This document shows positions 6,697-13,608 of a DNA stretch of 15,345 nt, piece after piece. Position 1 is the stretch's first letter. Each line of letters opens with the position of its first letter. This stretch comes from Sporichthyaceae bacterium (GTDB taxonomy: Bacteria > Actinomycetota > Actinomycetes > JACCUZ01). The DNA lies in contig JACCUZ010000321.1 in assembly GCA_013698395.1 (NCBI GenBank), positions 1 through 15,345 on the forward strand. The letters are read 5' to 3'. The translations under genes were made by a program, and so were the position numbers. The notes under the pieces are model-generated. The model was given only the letters and a program-made list of their open reading frames with translations. It ran no database searches and had not been told where the DNA came from.

Positions 6697-7622
6697 CCAG
6701 CCCACCGGCCGCGTTCCGGGCCGGCTTCGTCGCGTTCGTCGGTCGGCCCAACGCCGGCAAGTCGACGCTGACCAACGCTCTGGTCGGCGCCAAGGTCGTC
6801 ATCACCTCGAGCAAGCCGCAGACGACCCGCCGGGTCGTCCGCGGCATCGTGCACCGGCCGCGCAGCCAGCTGGTCGTGCTGGACACGCCTGGCTTCCACC
6901 GACCGCGCACCTTGCTCGGCGAGCGGCTCAACGCCGACGTGCGCGCCGCCTGGTCGCAGGTGGACGCTGTCGGCTTCTGCGTCCCAGCCGGGGATCAGGT
7001 GGGGCCAGGGGACCGCTTCATCGTGCGCGAGCTCGCCGGACTGTCCGGCGTCCCCAAGGTGGCCGTGGTGACCAAGACGGACGCCGTCTCGCGTGGCCGC
7101 ATCGCCGAGCAGCTCCTCGCGGTGGACCGGCTCGGACGCGACGAAGGCATCGAGTGGACTCACGTCGTGCCGGTCTCGGCTCTCGCCGGTGACCAGCTGG
7201 ACCTGCTGGTGGATCTCATCGCCGGGCTGATGCCCGAGTCGCCGGCGCTGTATCCCGACGGAGAGCTCACCGACGAACCCGAGCGGGTGCTGGTGGCCGA
7301 GCTGATCCGGGAAGCGGCCCTGGAGGGGGTGCGGGACGAGCTGCCACACTCGATCGCCGTCGTGGTCGAGGAGATGCAGACCCGCCCGGACCGCACGGCC
7401 CAACGGCCGCTGCTGGACGTGCACGCCTACCTCTACGTGGAGCGGGACAGCCAGAAGGCGATCGTGATCGGGCCGAAGGGGGCTCGGCTGCGTCAGATCG
7501 GGGCCACGTCGAGGCAACAGATCGAGGCTTTGATGGGCACGCAGGTCTACCTCGATCTGCGCGTGACGGTGGCCAAGGACTGGCAGCGCGACCCGCGGCA
7601 GCTGCGGCGGCTGGGTTTCTAG
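6693..7622 (+). CDS. era: GTPase Era
   Basis: A 309-residue protein of standard Era length. G-domain motifs are G1 GRPNAGKS (17-24), G2 in SKPQTTRR with Thr44/45, G3 DTPG (64-67), G4 TKTD (127-130, where most GTPases have NKxD) and G5 SAL (162-164). The C-terminal KH domain (about 226-305) has the GPKGARLRQIG loop at 260-270 and ends WQRDPRQLRRLGF. Era binds the 3' end of 16S rRNA and acts as a checkpoint in 30S assembly. The GTG at 6693 overlaps the preceding stop, and the first residues run directly into the conserved AGFVAFVGRPN. It is last in the phoH-era operon. No clear terminator follows; the leuA promoter begins only about 14 nt downstream. Confidence 0.97.
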   Translation: MTSPPAAFRAGFVAFVGRPNAGKSTLTNALVGAKVVITSSKPQTTRRVVRGIVHRPRSQLVVLDTPGFHRPRTLLGERLNADVRAAWSQVDAVGFCVPAGDQVGPGDRFIVRELAGLSGVPKVAVVTKTDAVSRGRIAEQLLAVDRLGRDEGIEWTHVVPVSALAGDQLDLLVDLIAGLMPESPALYPDGELTDEPERVLVAELIREAALEGVRDELPHSIAVVVEEMQTRPDRTAQRPLLDVHAYLYVERDSQKAIVIGPKGARLRQIGATSRQQIEALMGTQVYLDLRVTVAKDWQRDPRQLRRLGF

Positions 7623-7635
7623 GAGCCGGTTGCCG

Positions 7636-7641
7636 TACGCT
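7636..7641 (+). promoter_or_regulatory. Candidate -10 element for the leuA leader transcript
   Basis: TACGCT fits TANNNT and ends six nt before the GTG at 7648. The leader peptide message would therefore be leaderless. No convincing -35 is seen in the era 3' end. Confidence 0.45.
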
Positions 7642-7647
7642 GGCCTC

Positions 7648-7695
7648 GTGTCCGGACTGCTCCTTCTCGGCCGCCGCGGCGGGGCTTCGCTCTAA
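7648..7695 (+). CDS. leuA leader peptide (leucine-rich, attenuator-type)
   Basis: A 15-codon reading frame from GTG to TAA, translating as MSGLLLLGRRGGASL, lies between era and leuA. Codons 4-7 are CTG CTC CTT CTC, four leucines in a row, and the last sense codon is also leucine (CTC). CTT is a rare leucine codon in such GC-rich genomes, so the run should be sensitive to charged leucyl-tRNA. Short leucine-rich leader peptides ahead of leuA are known in actinobacteria. A stall on the Leu run would place the ribosome just before the first arm of the downstream stem at 7674-7681. The reading frame is seen directly; its regulatory job follows from the family precedent and position. Confidence 0.8.
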   Translation: MSGLLLLGRRGGASL

Positions 7696-7727
7696 GAGGC
7701 CGGTTCCCTCGCCGCGGAGTGCCCGCC
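7674..7727 (+). promoter_or_regulatory. leuA: leuA leader RNA: two mutually exclusive stems (LEU-element-like)
   Basis: CCGCGGCG (7674-7681) is perfectly complementary to CGCCGCGG (7710-7717), an eight-pair stem. GGCGGG (7678-7683) can instead pair with CCCGCC (7722-7727). The two share bases 7678-7681 and so exclude each other. Both first arms lie within the leader peptide codons, so ribosome position would choose between them. No U-rich terminator follows. A conserved pseudoknot without an obvious terminator (LEU element) has been described upstream of actinobacterial leuA genes, and this region may be an instance. Pairings were found by eye, not by folding. Confidence 0.6.
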
Positions 7728-7770
7728 TGTTCCGGTCGCCCACCCGCGAGACCCCCCGAGAGTGGCCCCA

Positions 7771-9498
7771 ATGAGCATCGACGAGACGCGCAACCCGCAG
7801 CAGCCCAGCGGCCTGCCGATCCATCGCTATACCCCGTTCACCCCAGTCCAGCTTCCTGACCGCACGTGGCCCTCGCGCGTCATCACCCATGCGCCACGCT
7901 GGTGCGCCGTCGACCTGCGCGACGGCAACCAGGCGCTGATCGACCCCATGAGCCCGGCGCGCAAGAAGCGGATGTTCGAGCTGCTCGTCCGCCTGGGCTA
8001 CAAGGAGATTGAGGTCGGCTTCCCGGCGGCCAGCCAGACAGACTTCGACTTCGTTCGCCTGCTGATCGAAGAGGACCTGATCCCCGACGACGTGGTCATC
8101 CAGGTGCTCACCCAAGCCCGCGACTCCCTCATAGAGCGCACCTTCGAGTCGATCCGCGGAGCCAAGCAGGCGATCATGCACCTGTACAACTCCACGTCCA
8201 CCCTGCAGCGACGCGTGGTCTTCGGTCTGCCGCGTGAAGGCATTGTCGACATCGCGGTCCAGGGTGCGCGGCTGTGCAAGAAGCTCGGCGAGTCCCATGA
8301 AGGCGATACGGACGGGTCCGTCGTGTCGTTCGAGTACTCGCCGGAGTCCTACACCGGCACCGAGCTCGACTTCGCCGTCGAGGTGTGTGACGCCGTCACC
8401 GACGTTTGGCAGCCGACCCCCCAGCGCAAGACGATCCTCAACCTGCCCGCGACGGTGGAGATGGCCACCCCCAACGTCTACGCCGACTCGATCGAGTGGA
8501 TGCACCGCAACCTGGCTCGTCGCGACTCGGTGGTCCTCTCGCTGCATCCGCACAACGACCGGGGCACCGCGGTAGCAGCGGCCGAGCTGGGCTACCTGGC
8601 GGGCGCCGACCGCATCGAGGGCTGCCTGTTCGGAAATGGCGAGCGCACTGGCAACGTCTGCCTGGTCACGCTCGGGATGAACCTGTTCTCCCAGGGCATC
8701 GACCCCCAGATCGACTTCAGTGACATCGACGAGATCCGGCGCACCGTGGAGTACTGCAACCAGCTGCCCGTCCACGAACGCCACCCCTACGGCGGCGACC
8801 TCGTCTACACCGCCTTCTCCGGCTCCCACCAGGACGCCATCAAGAAGGGCTTCGAGTGGATGGAGCGAGACGCGGCGGCCGCGGGTGTGCCGGTCGAGCA
8901 GTTCCGGTGGGCCGTGCCCTACCTGCCGATCGCCCCCAAGGACGTCGGCCGGTCCTATGAGGCGGTCATCCGGGTCAACTCGCAGTCCGGCAAGGGCGGA
9001 GTCGCCTACATCATGAAGACCGAGCACCAGCTCGACCTGCCGCGGCGGCTGCAGATCGAGTTCAGCCAGGTCGTCCAGGCGCGCACGGACATCGCAGGCG
9101 GCGAGGTCAGCCCGGCGCAGATGTGGGACGCCTTCGAGGCGGAGTACCTCACTCGCCACACCCCCGTGGCCCTGGACTCCCACCACACGTCGTCGGCGGA
9201 CGGGCAGGACGACCAGCTCGACGTCAACGTCGTCGCGGATGGGCGGAAGCAGGCGCTGATCGGTCGGGGCAACGGCCCGATCGCCGCGTTCGTCGATGCG
9301 CTGCGGACGATCGGTCACGACGTACGGGTCCTGGACTATGCAGAGCACGCCCTCTCGGCCGGAGGTGACGCGCGGGCGGCGGCCTACGTCGAGTGTGCGA
9401 TCGGTGAGCGGATCCTGTGGGGCGTGGGCGTCGACCCGAACATCGTCACCGCGTCCCTCAAGGCCGTCGTTTCGGCGCTCAACCGGGCGGCGGCGTGA
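7771..9498 (+). CDS. leuA: 2-isopropylmalate synthase LeuA
   Basis: A 575-residue protein, the length of the long actinobacterial/fungal-type enzyme. It condenses acetyl-CoA with 2-ketoisovalerate to 2-isopropylmalate, the committed step of leucine synthesis. The catalytic TIM barrel (about 35-320) has the signature DLRDGNQALIDPM at 48-60, EVGFPAASQTDFDFVR, metal-ligand HPHNDRGT at 259-266 and GNGERTGN at 288-295. A linker leads to the C-terminal LeuA regulatory domain (about 445-575), the site of leucine feedback inhibition in the family. The ATG at 7771 has GAGAG nearby upstream (7758-7762); an in-frame GTG at 7762 would add three residues. Expression is probably also controlled through the upstream leader peptide. 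The 3' end overlaps a convergent gene by 20 nt. Confidence 0.97.
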   Translation: MSIDETRNPQQPSGLPIHRYTPFTPVQLPDRTWPSRVITHAPRWCAVDLRDGNQALIDPMSPARKKRMFELLVRLGYKEIEVGFPAASQTDFDFVRLLIEEDLIPDDVVIQVLTQARDSLIERTFESIRGAKQAIMHLYNSTSTLQRRVVFGLPREGIVDIAVQGARLCKKLGESHEGDTDGSVVSFEYSPESYTGTELDFAVEVCDAVTDVWQPTPQRKTILNLPATVEMATPNVYADSIEWMHRNLARRDSVVLSLHPHNDRGTAVAAAELGYLAGADRIEGCLFGNGERTGNVCLVTLGMNLFSQGIDPQIDFSDIDEIRRTVEYCNQLPVHERHPYGGDLVYTAFSGSHQDAIKKGFEWMERDAAAAGVPVEQFRWAVPYLPIAPKDVGRSYEAVIRVNSQSGKGGVAYIMKTEHQLDLPRRLQIEFSQVVQARTDIAGGEVSPAQMWDAFEAEYLTRHTPVALDSHHTSSADGQDDQLDVNVVADGRKQALIGRGNGPIAAFVDALRTIGHDVRVLDYAEHALSAGGDARAAAYVECAIGERILWGVGVDPNIVTASLKAVVSALNRAAA

Positions 9499-10312
9499 GG
9501 CGCTCGGCGGCGTAACCCGTCCCGATCCGGTCGAAGCCGATCCGGCGGTACACCCGCGCTACGTCGTCGGAGCTCGCGGTGAGGAACACGGTCTCCACAC
9601 CGGCGGCCCGGGCGTCTTCGACCAAGGCTGCCGTGACGGCTGCGCCCAGGCCCTGCCGCCGCGCCGCGGGCAGTGATGCGACGCCGACGATCTCGGTGAC
9701 GCCGGCGACCGGCATCGTGCGACCGGTCGCGAGCACGCCGTGGCGGAGGTGCTCAGCGACCGCGACGCGCAGGGCGCCGTCGCTGATCAGGTCCAGGACC
9801 CGCTGCTGCGGGGCCTTGCCGGCTGAGTCCCGCTCGGCCGGCCCTTCCGCACCGGCGGCGGTGCCGGCCGCGGCGAAGCCGACGTCGGCGACCGCGCGGG
9901 AGGCGGCCACGGTGAGGGGCTCCCCGTCGCCGAGGATGCGCACGCTGATTGCCTCGGGCAGGTCCGGCGTGACTCCGGACAGCCTCGTGCAGAGCATGAG
10001 CGGGATCTCCTCAACGTCGAGAGACCCTTCGGTGCGCACCGCTTCGAGCAGGCCGGGTGTGTTCTCGTGCACCCACTCGAGGACAGCGGGCAAGCCGAGC
10101 TGGCCGAGCCGGTCCATGGCCGATCCGACCGCCGCGGCGTCGAACGGTCCTTCGTAGCCGAGCCGCGGGCGGGCGTAGTAGACCCACCCCTCAGGCTTAC
10201 CGAGGAAGAGCGTGAACGGCCCATGCTCCTCGACGCGGGCGAACCGGCGAGGAACGGCGTCGTAGTAGTGCTCAATGCGCTGCAGAACCTCGGCGCGGTC
10301 GACGTCGGTCAT
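9479..10312 (-). CDS. GNAT-family N-acetyltransferase
   Basis: A 277-residue protein starting at the ATG 10312-10310, which overlaps the stop of the upstream amidohydrolase (ATGA). The C-terminal GNAT domain (about 122-270) has the acetyl-CoA motif RRQGLGAAV at 218-226, VGVASLPAARRQG before it, and VARVYRRIGFDRIG at 251-264. The N-terminal 110 residues (from EHYYDAVPRRFARVEEHGPF) are not a recognised catalytic domain, though the pattern resembles the N-terminal half of two-domain GNAT proteins. A low-complexity Ala/Gly insert lies at about 146-168. Acceptor substrate unknown; coupling to a cytosine-deaminase-like hydrolase hints at small-molecule modification. Its last 20 nt lie opposite the leuA 3' end. 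Longer upstream in-frame extensions run through the amidohydrolase and were not used. Confidence 0.85.
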   Translation of the reverse strand: MTDVDRAEVLQRIEHYYDAVPRRFARVEEHGPFTLFLGKPEGWVYYARPRLGYEGPFDAAAVGSAMDRLGQLGLPAVLEWVHENTPGLLEAVRTEGSLDVEEIPLMLCTRLSGVTPDLPEAISVRILGDGEPLTVAASRAVADVGFAAAGTAAGAEGPAERDSAGKAPQQRVLDLISDGALRVAVAEHLRHGVLATGRTMPVAGVTEIVGVASLPAARRQGLGAAVTAALVEDARAAGVETVFLTASSDDVARVYRRIGFDRIGTGYAAERLTPPPG

Positions 10313-11547
10313 GGGGTGACCAGTCGACGGGACACCGTCGTCTGGCCGACGAGCCGGCCCCGGAACCAGACCTGACGTGGCGGGTCCTGCAGGCGCAGGG
10401 CCTCCGGCCAGGTTGCGGCGGCGTACAGCTGCAGGTCGGCTCGGGCGCCGACCTGGATGCCGTACGTCGGGCCGAGCCGCCACGCCTTCGCCGGCACCGA
10501 CGTCACGCCCGCCAGCACGGCATGCTGCTCCGCGACCGTGGTGAGGTGAGCTGCGTGCGCGGAGATCAGGGCCACCTCCAGCAGGTCGCCGCGACCGAAC
10601 GGGTAGAAGCCGTCCTGGACGCAGTCCTGCCCGAACGCCACCGGCACGCCGGCCGCCATCAGCTCTTGCACCCGGGTCGTGCCGCGGCGCACGAGTCCTC
10701 TGTCGCCCCTGCCCTGCAGCACGAGGTTTGTCCCCGGGTTGCTGACAACCGTGATCCCGGCACGGGCGCACCCGGCGATGACCCGCTCCGCGTAATCGTC
10801 ATCGGCCGCGGACAGCGCACAGACGTGGCCGACCGTGACCCGGTGGGACCAGCCGCTGCGCCGGGTTTCCTCGACGACCATGGCAAGGGTGCGCACGGAG
10901 CCGTCGTCGGTCTCGTCGACGTGCATGTCGATGTCGGCGTCGAACCGCGCCGCGAGCTCGAAGCAGAACCGCACGTGCTCTCGTTGGCCCTCTTCGTCGC
11001 TCTCCCAGTGCGGCATGCCGCCTACCACCGTGGCCCCGTGCTCCATCGCGGCGACCATCAGGTCGGCCGCACCCGGGTCGCGCAGGATGCCCTCCTGCGG
11101 GAAGGCGACGACCTGCACCTCCGCGATCGAGGCACAGTCAGCCGCGGCCGCCAGCACGCCCTCCAGCGGCACCAGTCCGCCGATGGTGTCGATGTCGACG
11201 TGCGAGCGAAGCCGCGTGGTCCCGGTCAGCACCGATGACTCGATCAGTGCACGGGCCCGCCGGCGTACGTCCTGGACGTCGTAGCCGCGCTTCGCGGCAT
11301 GGATGGAATCGATGGCTCCCTGCAGCGTCCCGTCGTGCTCGACGAGCTGGTCGCGGATGAGCACCTTGTCGAGGTGGACGTGCGTGTCGATGAAGGCGGG
11401 CAGCAGCAGGCCACCGGCCGCGTCGACGGTGTCGCCGATCCCGCTGCCCGCACCCGGTCCGAGGGCGACGACCTCCTCGCCCTCGACGACGACGTCGAGC
11501 ACCCGACCATCAGCGAGGCTGGCGTTGACGATCGACAGTGTGGTCAC
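10309..11547 (-). CDS. Amidohydrolase, cytosine deaminase-like (CodA/AtzC-type metal-dependent hydrolase)
   Basis: A 412-residue protein of the amidohydrolase superfamily. It shows PAFIDTHVHLDKV with the first metal histidines (His56, His58), DIDMHVDETDD with His209 and the likely catalytic Glu212, VTVGHVCALS with His241, and FGQDCVQDGFYPFG with Asp308. These match the spacing of metal and catalytic residues in E. coli cytosine deaminase. Related enzymes act on cytosine, isocytosine, creatinine or s-triazine derivatives, so the substrate is undecided. The C-terminal beta-sandwich half follows (ARADLQLYAAATWPEAL, VWFRGRLVGQTTVSRR). The GTG at 11547 was chosen because TTLSIVNASLADGRV is the normal composite N-terminus; an upstream ATG at 11595 adds an unrelated Arg/Cys-rich peptide. 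It forms an operon with the GNAT gene. Confidence 0.87.
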   Translation of the reverse strand: MTTLSIVNASLADGRVLDVVVEGEEVVALGPGAGSGIGDTVDAAGGLLLPAFIDTHVHLDKVLIRDQLVEHDGTLQGAIDSIHAAKRGYDVQDVRRRARALIESSVLTGTTRLRSHVDIDTIGGLVPLEGVLAAAADCASIAEVQVVAFPQEGILRDPGAADLMVAAMEHGATVVGGMPHWESDEEGQREHVRFCFELAARFDADIDMHVDETDDGSVRTLAMVVEETRRSGWSHRVTVGHVCALSAADDDYAERVIAGCARAGITVVSNPGTNLVLQGRGDRGLVRRGTTRVQELMAAGVPVAFGQDCVQDGFYPFGRGDLLEVALISAHAAHLTTVAEQHAVLAGVTSVPAKAWRLGPTYGIQVGARADLQLYAAATWPEALRLQDPPRQVWFRGRLVGQTTVSRRLVTP

Positions 11548-11602
11548 CCCGCAGAGTCTGCGCCTGGCGGCGCAGGATCGTCGGATCGACCACAATGGGC
11601 CG
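11548..11602. promoter_or_regulatory. Divergent promoter region for amidohydrolase and recO, both apparently leaderless
   Basis: The 55-nt gap holds CACAAT at 11591-11596 (plus strand), ending six nt before the recO GTG. On the minus strand CAGACT at 11560-11555 ends seven nt before the amidohydrolase GTG. Neither gene has a Shine-Dalgarno sequence. Each box matches a -10 imperfectly and no -35 is obvious, so this rests mainly on spacing. Confidence 0.35.
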
Positions 11603-12334
11603 GTGGGCCTCTACCGGGACGAGGGTGTCGTCCTGCGCACCCAGAAGCTCGGCGAGGCCGACCGCATCATCACCCTGCTGACCCGGTCCCACGGTCGGGT
11701 CCGGGCCGTCGGCAAGGGAGTGCGCCGCACCCGCTCGAAGTTCGGCGCCCGGCTGGAGCCGTTCACCCACGTCGACCTGCAGATCTACGAGGGTCGGTCG
11801 CTCGACGTGGTGCAGCAGGCCGAGACCGTGTCGTCCTACGGCGACCGGGTCGTCGGGGACTACGGCCGCTACACCTCCGGCACGGCGATGCTCGAGACCG
11901 CCGAGCGGCTCACCGCCGAGGAGAAGGAGCCGGCCAACCAGCAGTTCCTGCTGCTCGTGGGCGGGCTGCGGACCCTCGCCGGTGGCGAGCACCCGCCTGG
12001 GTTGGTGCTCGACGCGTTCCTGCTGCGCTCACTCGCGGTGGCCGGCTACGCCGCCTCCTTCTACGACTGCGCACGCTGCACCCGACCGGGGCCGCACCCG
12101 TTCTTCCACATCGCCGCCGGCGGCTCCATGTGTGGCAGCTGCCGCCCCAGCGGGTCGGCAACCCCCGCGCGCGAGACGCTGGACCTGCTCGCGGCTCTGC
12201 TGTCCGGTGACTGGCTCACGGCGGATGCGAGCGACCTGCGACACCGTCGCGAGGGCAGCGGGCTCGTTGCGGCGTACCTCCAGTGGCACCTGGAGCGCGG
12301 ACTGCGCTCGCTGCCGATGGTAGAGCGCACCTGA
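11603..12334 (+). CDS. recO: DNA repair protein RecO
   Basis: A 243-residue protein of normal length. The OB-fold N-terminus is clear (GLYRDEGVVLRTQKLGEADRIITLLTRSHGRVRAVGKGVRRTRSKFGARLEPF). A helical middle follows (FLLLVGGLRTLAGGEHPPGLVLDAFLLR). A zinc-finger pair CARC (Cys156, Cys159) and CGSC (Cys177, Cys180) lies in the C-terminal domain. RecO anneals single strands and helps RecR load RecA onto SSB-coated DNA during gap repair. The GTG at 11603 begins exactly at the conserved N-terminus; an ATG at 11595 is out of frame. It probably starts at its own transcription start site. The 36-nt gap to uppS holds a separate promoter-like box. Confidence 0.95.
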   Translation: MGLYRDEGVVLRTQKLGEADRIITLLTRSHGRVRAVGKGVRRTRSKFGARLEPFTHVDLQIYEGRSLDVVQQAETVSSYGDRVVGDYGRYTSGTAMLETAERLTAEEKEPANQQFLLLVGGLRTLAGGEHPPGLVLDAFLLRSLAVAGYAASFYDCARCTRPGPHPFFHIAAGGSMCGSCRPSGSATPARETLDLLAALLSGDWLTADASDLRHRREGSGLVAAYLQWHLERGLRSLPMVERT

Positions 12335-12357
12335 CCTCGGCGGAGGGCGCCGGCCGT

Positions 12358-12363
12358 TAGGGT
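12358..12363 (+). promoter_or_regulatory. uppS: Candidate -10 element for leaderless uppS
   Basis: TAGGGT, a good TANNNT match, ends seven nt before the GTG at 12371. That places the start point at the start codon. The preceding GGAGGGC is too far away to act as a ribosome site for this start. Confidence 0.45.
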
Positions 12364-12370
12364 CGCGAGG

Positions 12371-13174
12371 GTGGCGCGCCGGGCGATGAGGACAGCGCCG
12401 ACCCGTCAGCGTGCGCCGCTGCCGCCGGCGGCACACCCGTCTGGAGCTCGCCCGCCGCAGCTGCCTCCGGAGCTGGTGCCGGGCCATGTCGCCATCGTCA
12501 TGGACGGCAACGGGCGATGGGCCAAGGAGCGGGGGCTGCCGCGAACCGCTGGACACGAGGCGGGGGAGGCGGCGCTGCTGGATGTGATCCACGGTGCCGT
12601 GGAGATCGGGGTACGTCATCTGTCGGCGTTCGCCTTCTCGACCGAGAACTGGAAGCGCTCACCGGACGAGGTGAGGTTCCTGATGGGGTTCAACCGCGAG
12701 GTGATCCGGCGACGGCGCGACGAGCTGGACGCCATCGGCGTCCGCGTGCGCTGGGCCGGAAGGCGGCGGCGGCTGTGGCGCAGCGTGATCGACGAGCTCG
12801 AGGAGGCCGAGCAGCGGACACAGGGCAACGACGTGCTCACGCTCCAGTTCTGCGTGAACTACGGCGGCCGGGCCGAGATCGCGGATGCGGCGGCCGCCAT
12901 CGCCCGAGAGGTGGCGGCCGGCCGACTGGATCCCGCCAAGGTCGACGAGCGCGCGGTGGCAAGGCACCTCGACGAGCCGGACATGCCCGACGTCGACCTG
13001 TTCGTGCGGTCATCGGGGGAGCAGCGCACGTCGAACTTCCTGCCTTGGCAGTCGGCCTACGCCGAGCTGGTCTTCCTGGACACCTTGTGGCCCGACTTCG
13101 ACCGACGAGACCTCTGGCGGGCGATCGAGGTCTATGCCTCCAGGGACCGCCGCTACGGCGGGGCGACGCCGTAG
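12371..13174 (+). CDS. uppS: Isoprenyl transferase (long-chain Z-polyprenyl diphosphate synthase)
   Basis: A 267-residue cis-prenyltransferase. It has VAIVMDGNGRWAKERGLPRTAGHEAG (about 40-65), with the Mg-binding Asp45 and the diphosphate loop, then FAFSTENWKRSPDEV (87-101), LQFCVNYGGRAEIADA and DLFVRSSGEQRTSNFLPWQSAYAELVFLDTLWPDF, with the conserved Arg-Ser and Trp/Glu near the C-terminus. The enzyme elongates an allylic diphosphate with isopentenyl units to make the lipid carrier for peptidoglycan (decaprenyl or undecaprenyl phosphate). The recO-adjacent paralogue in mycobacteria, Rv2361c, makes decaprenyl diphosphate; chain length here is not readable. The N-terminal 34 residues are Pro/Arg-rich and poorly conserved; the GTG start fits the leaderless promoter. 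A hairpin overlaps its stop. Confidence 0.95.
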   Translation: MARRAMRTAPTRQRAPLPPAAHPSGARPPQLPPELVPGHVAIVMDGNGRWAKERGLPRTAGHEAGEAALLDVIHGAVEIGVRHLSAFAFSTENWKRSPDEVRFLMGFNREVIRRRRDELDAIGVRVRWAGRRRRLWRSVIDELEEAEQRTQGNDVLTLQFCVNYGGRAEIADAAAAIAREVAAGRLDPAKVDERAVARHLDEPDMPDVDLFVRSSGEQRTSNFLPWQSAYAELVFLDTLWPDFDRRDLWRAIEVYASRDRRYGGATP

Positions 13175-13176
13175 CG
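13151..13176. terminator. Perfect 10-bp hairpin between convergent uppS and zur
   Basis: CGCTACGGCG (13151-13160) and CGCCGTAGCG (13167-13176) are perfect inverted repeats around a six-base loop, and the uppS TAG lies in the second arm. The position between convergent stops (13174 and 13191) suits a bidirectional terminator. Neither strand has a T tract, which is common for actinobacterial hairpins, so the strength of termination is uncertain. Confidence 0.55.
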
Positions 13177-13190
13177 AGCCAGCCCGCCCG

Positions 13191-13592
13191 TCAGCCGCAG
13201 TCGGCGCAGGTGCCGAAAACCTCCACGGTGTGCTCCACGTCGCGAAAGCCGTGCTCGGCTGCGACCCGCTGCGCCCACCGCTCGACCGCCGGGCCCTCCA
13301 CCTCCACCGCCCTGCCGCAGCCCCGGCAGACGAGGTGGTGGTGGTGGCCGGTGCTGCAGCGGCGGTAGACCGACTCGCCGTCCACTTGCCGCAGTACGTC
13401 GACCTCTCCGGCGTCGGCGAGGGTCTGCAGGGCGCGGTAGACGGTGGTCAGGCCGATCGGCTCCCCGCGGCGGCGCAGCAGGGAGTGCAGCTCTTGCGCG
13501 CTGAGGAACTCGTCGCAGGAGTCCAGCGCCGTGGTGATCGCGCTGCGTTGGCGCGTGGCACGGACCGGTGCCCCGGTCTGCTCGTCGGGCAT
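13191..13592 (-). CDS. zur: Fur-family zinc uptake regulator Zur
   Basis: A 133-residue Fur-family repressor. The winged-helix DNA-binding domain (about 12-78) includes FLSAQELHSLLRRRGEPIGLTTVYRALQTLADAGEVD. The dimerisation and metal domain has HHHHLVCRGCG (His83-86, Cys89, Cys92) and the structural zinc pair FGTCADCG (Cys129, Cys132). Zur binds Zn2+ and represses zinc importer genes. Zur rather than Fur or PerR is favoured because it sits directly after znuB, and because the zur/furB of mycobacteria lies in the same recO-uppS neighbourhood. The ATG at 13592 has GAGGA (13605-13601) eight nt upstream, next to the znuB stop. An upstream in-frame extension would read through the His-rich coding repeat and is rejected. 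The operon likely represses itself. Confidence 0.85.
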   Translation of the reverse strand: MPDEQTGAPVRATRQRSAITTALDSCDEFLSAQELHSLLRRRGEPIGLTTVYRALQTLADAGEVDVLRQVDGESVYRRCSTGHHHHLVCRGCGRAVEVEGPAVERWAQRVAAEHGFRDVEHTVEVFGTCADCG

Positions 13593-13608
13593 GCGTCTCG
13601 TCCTCGCG

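Noticed and set aside
5362..6705. 447-residue minus-strand open frame opposite the AI-2E gene
   Set aside because: Rich in Asp, Arg, Gln and His with no domain pattern; a mirror of hydrophobic codons on the other strand.
7267..9348. 693-residue minus-strand open frame opposite era/leuA
   Set aside because: It lies opposite two clear genes (Era and LeuA). Its composition is that of an antisense shadow in a GC-rich genome, and no domain is recognisable.
9476..9504. Possible terminator hairpin at the leuA/GNAT junction
   Set aside because: GCGCTCA and TGAGGCGC pair only with a bulge and there is no T tract; too weak to call.
9521..9545. Repeated CCGATCCGG near the GNAT 3' end
   Set aside because: It encodes the repeated Arg-Ile-Gly of RRIGFDRIG, an ordinary GNAT motif, so protein coding explains it.
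10313..10771. N-terminal extension of the GNAT frame to 430 residues
   Set aside because: The extra 153 codons run through the amidohydrolase in another frame. The ATG at 10312 overlapping the amidohydrolase stop is the natural start.
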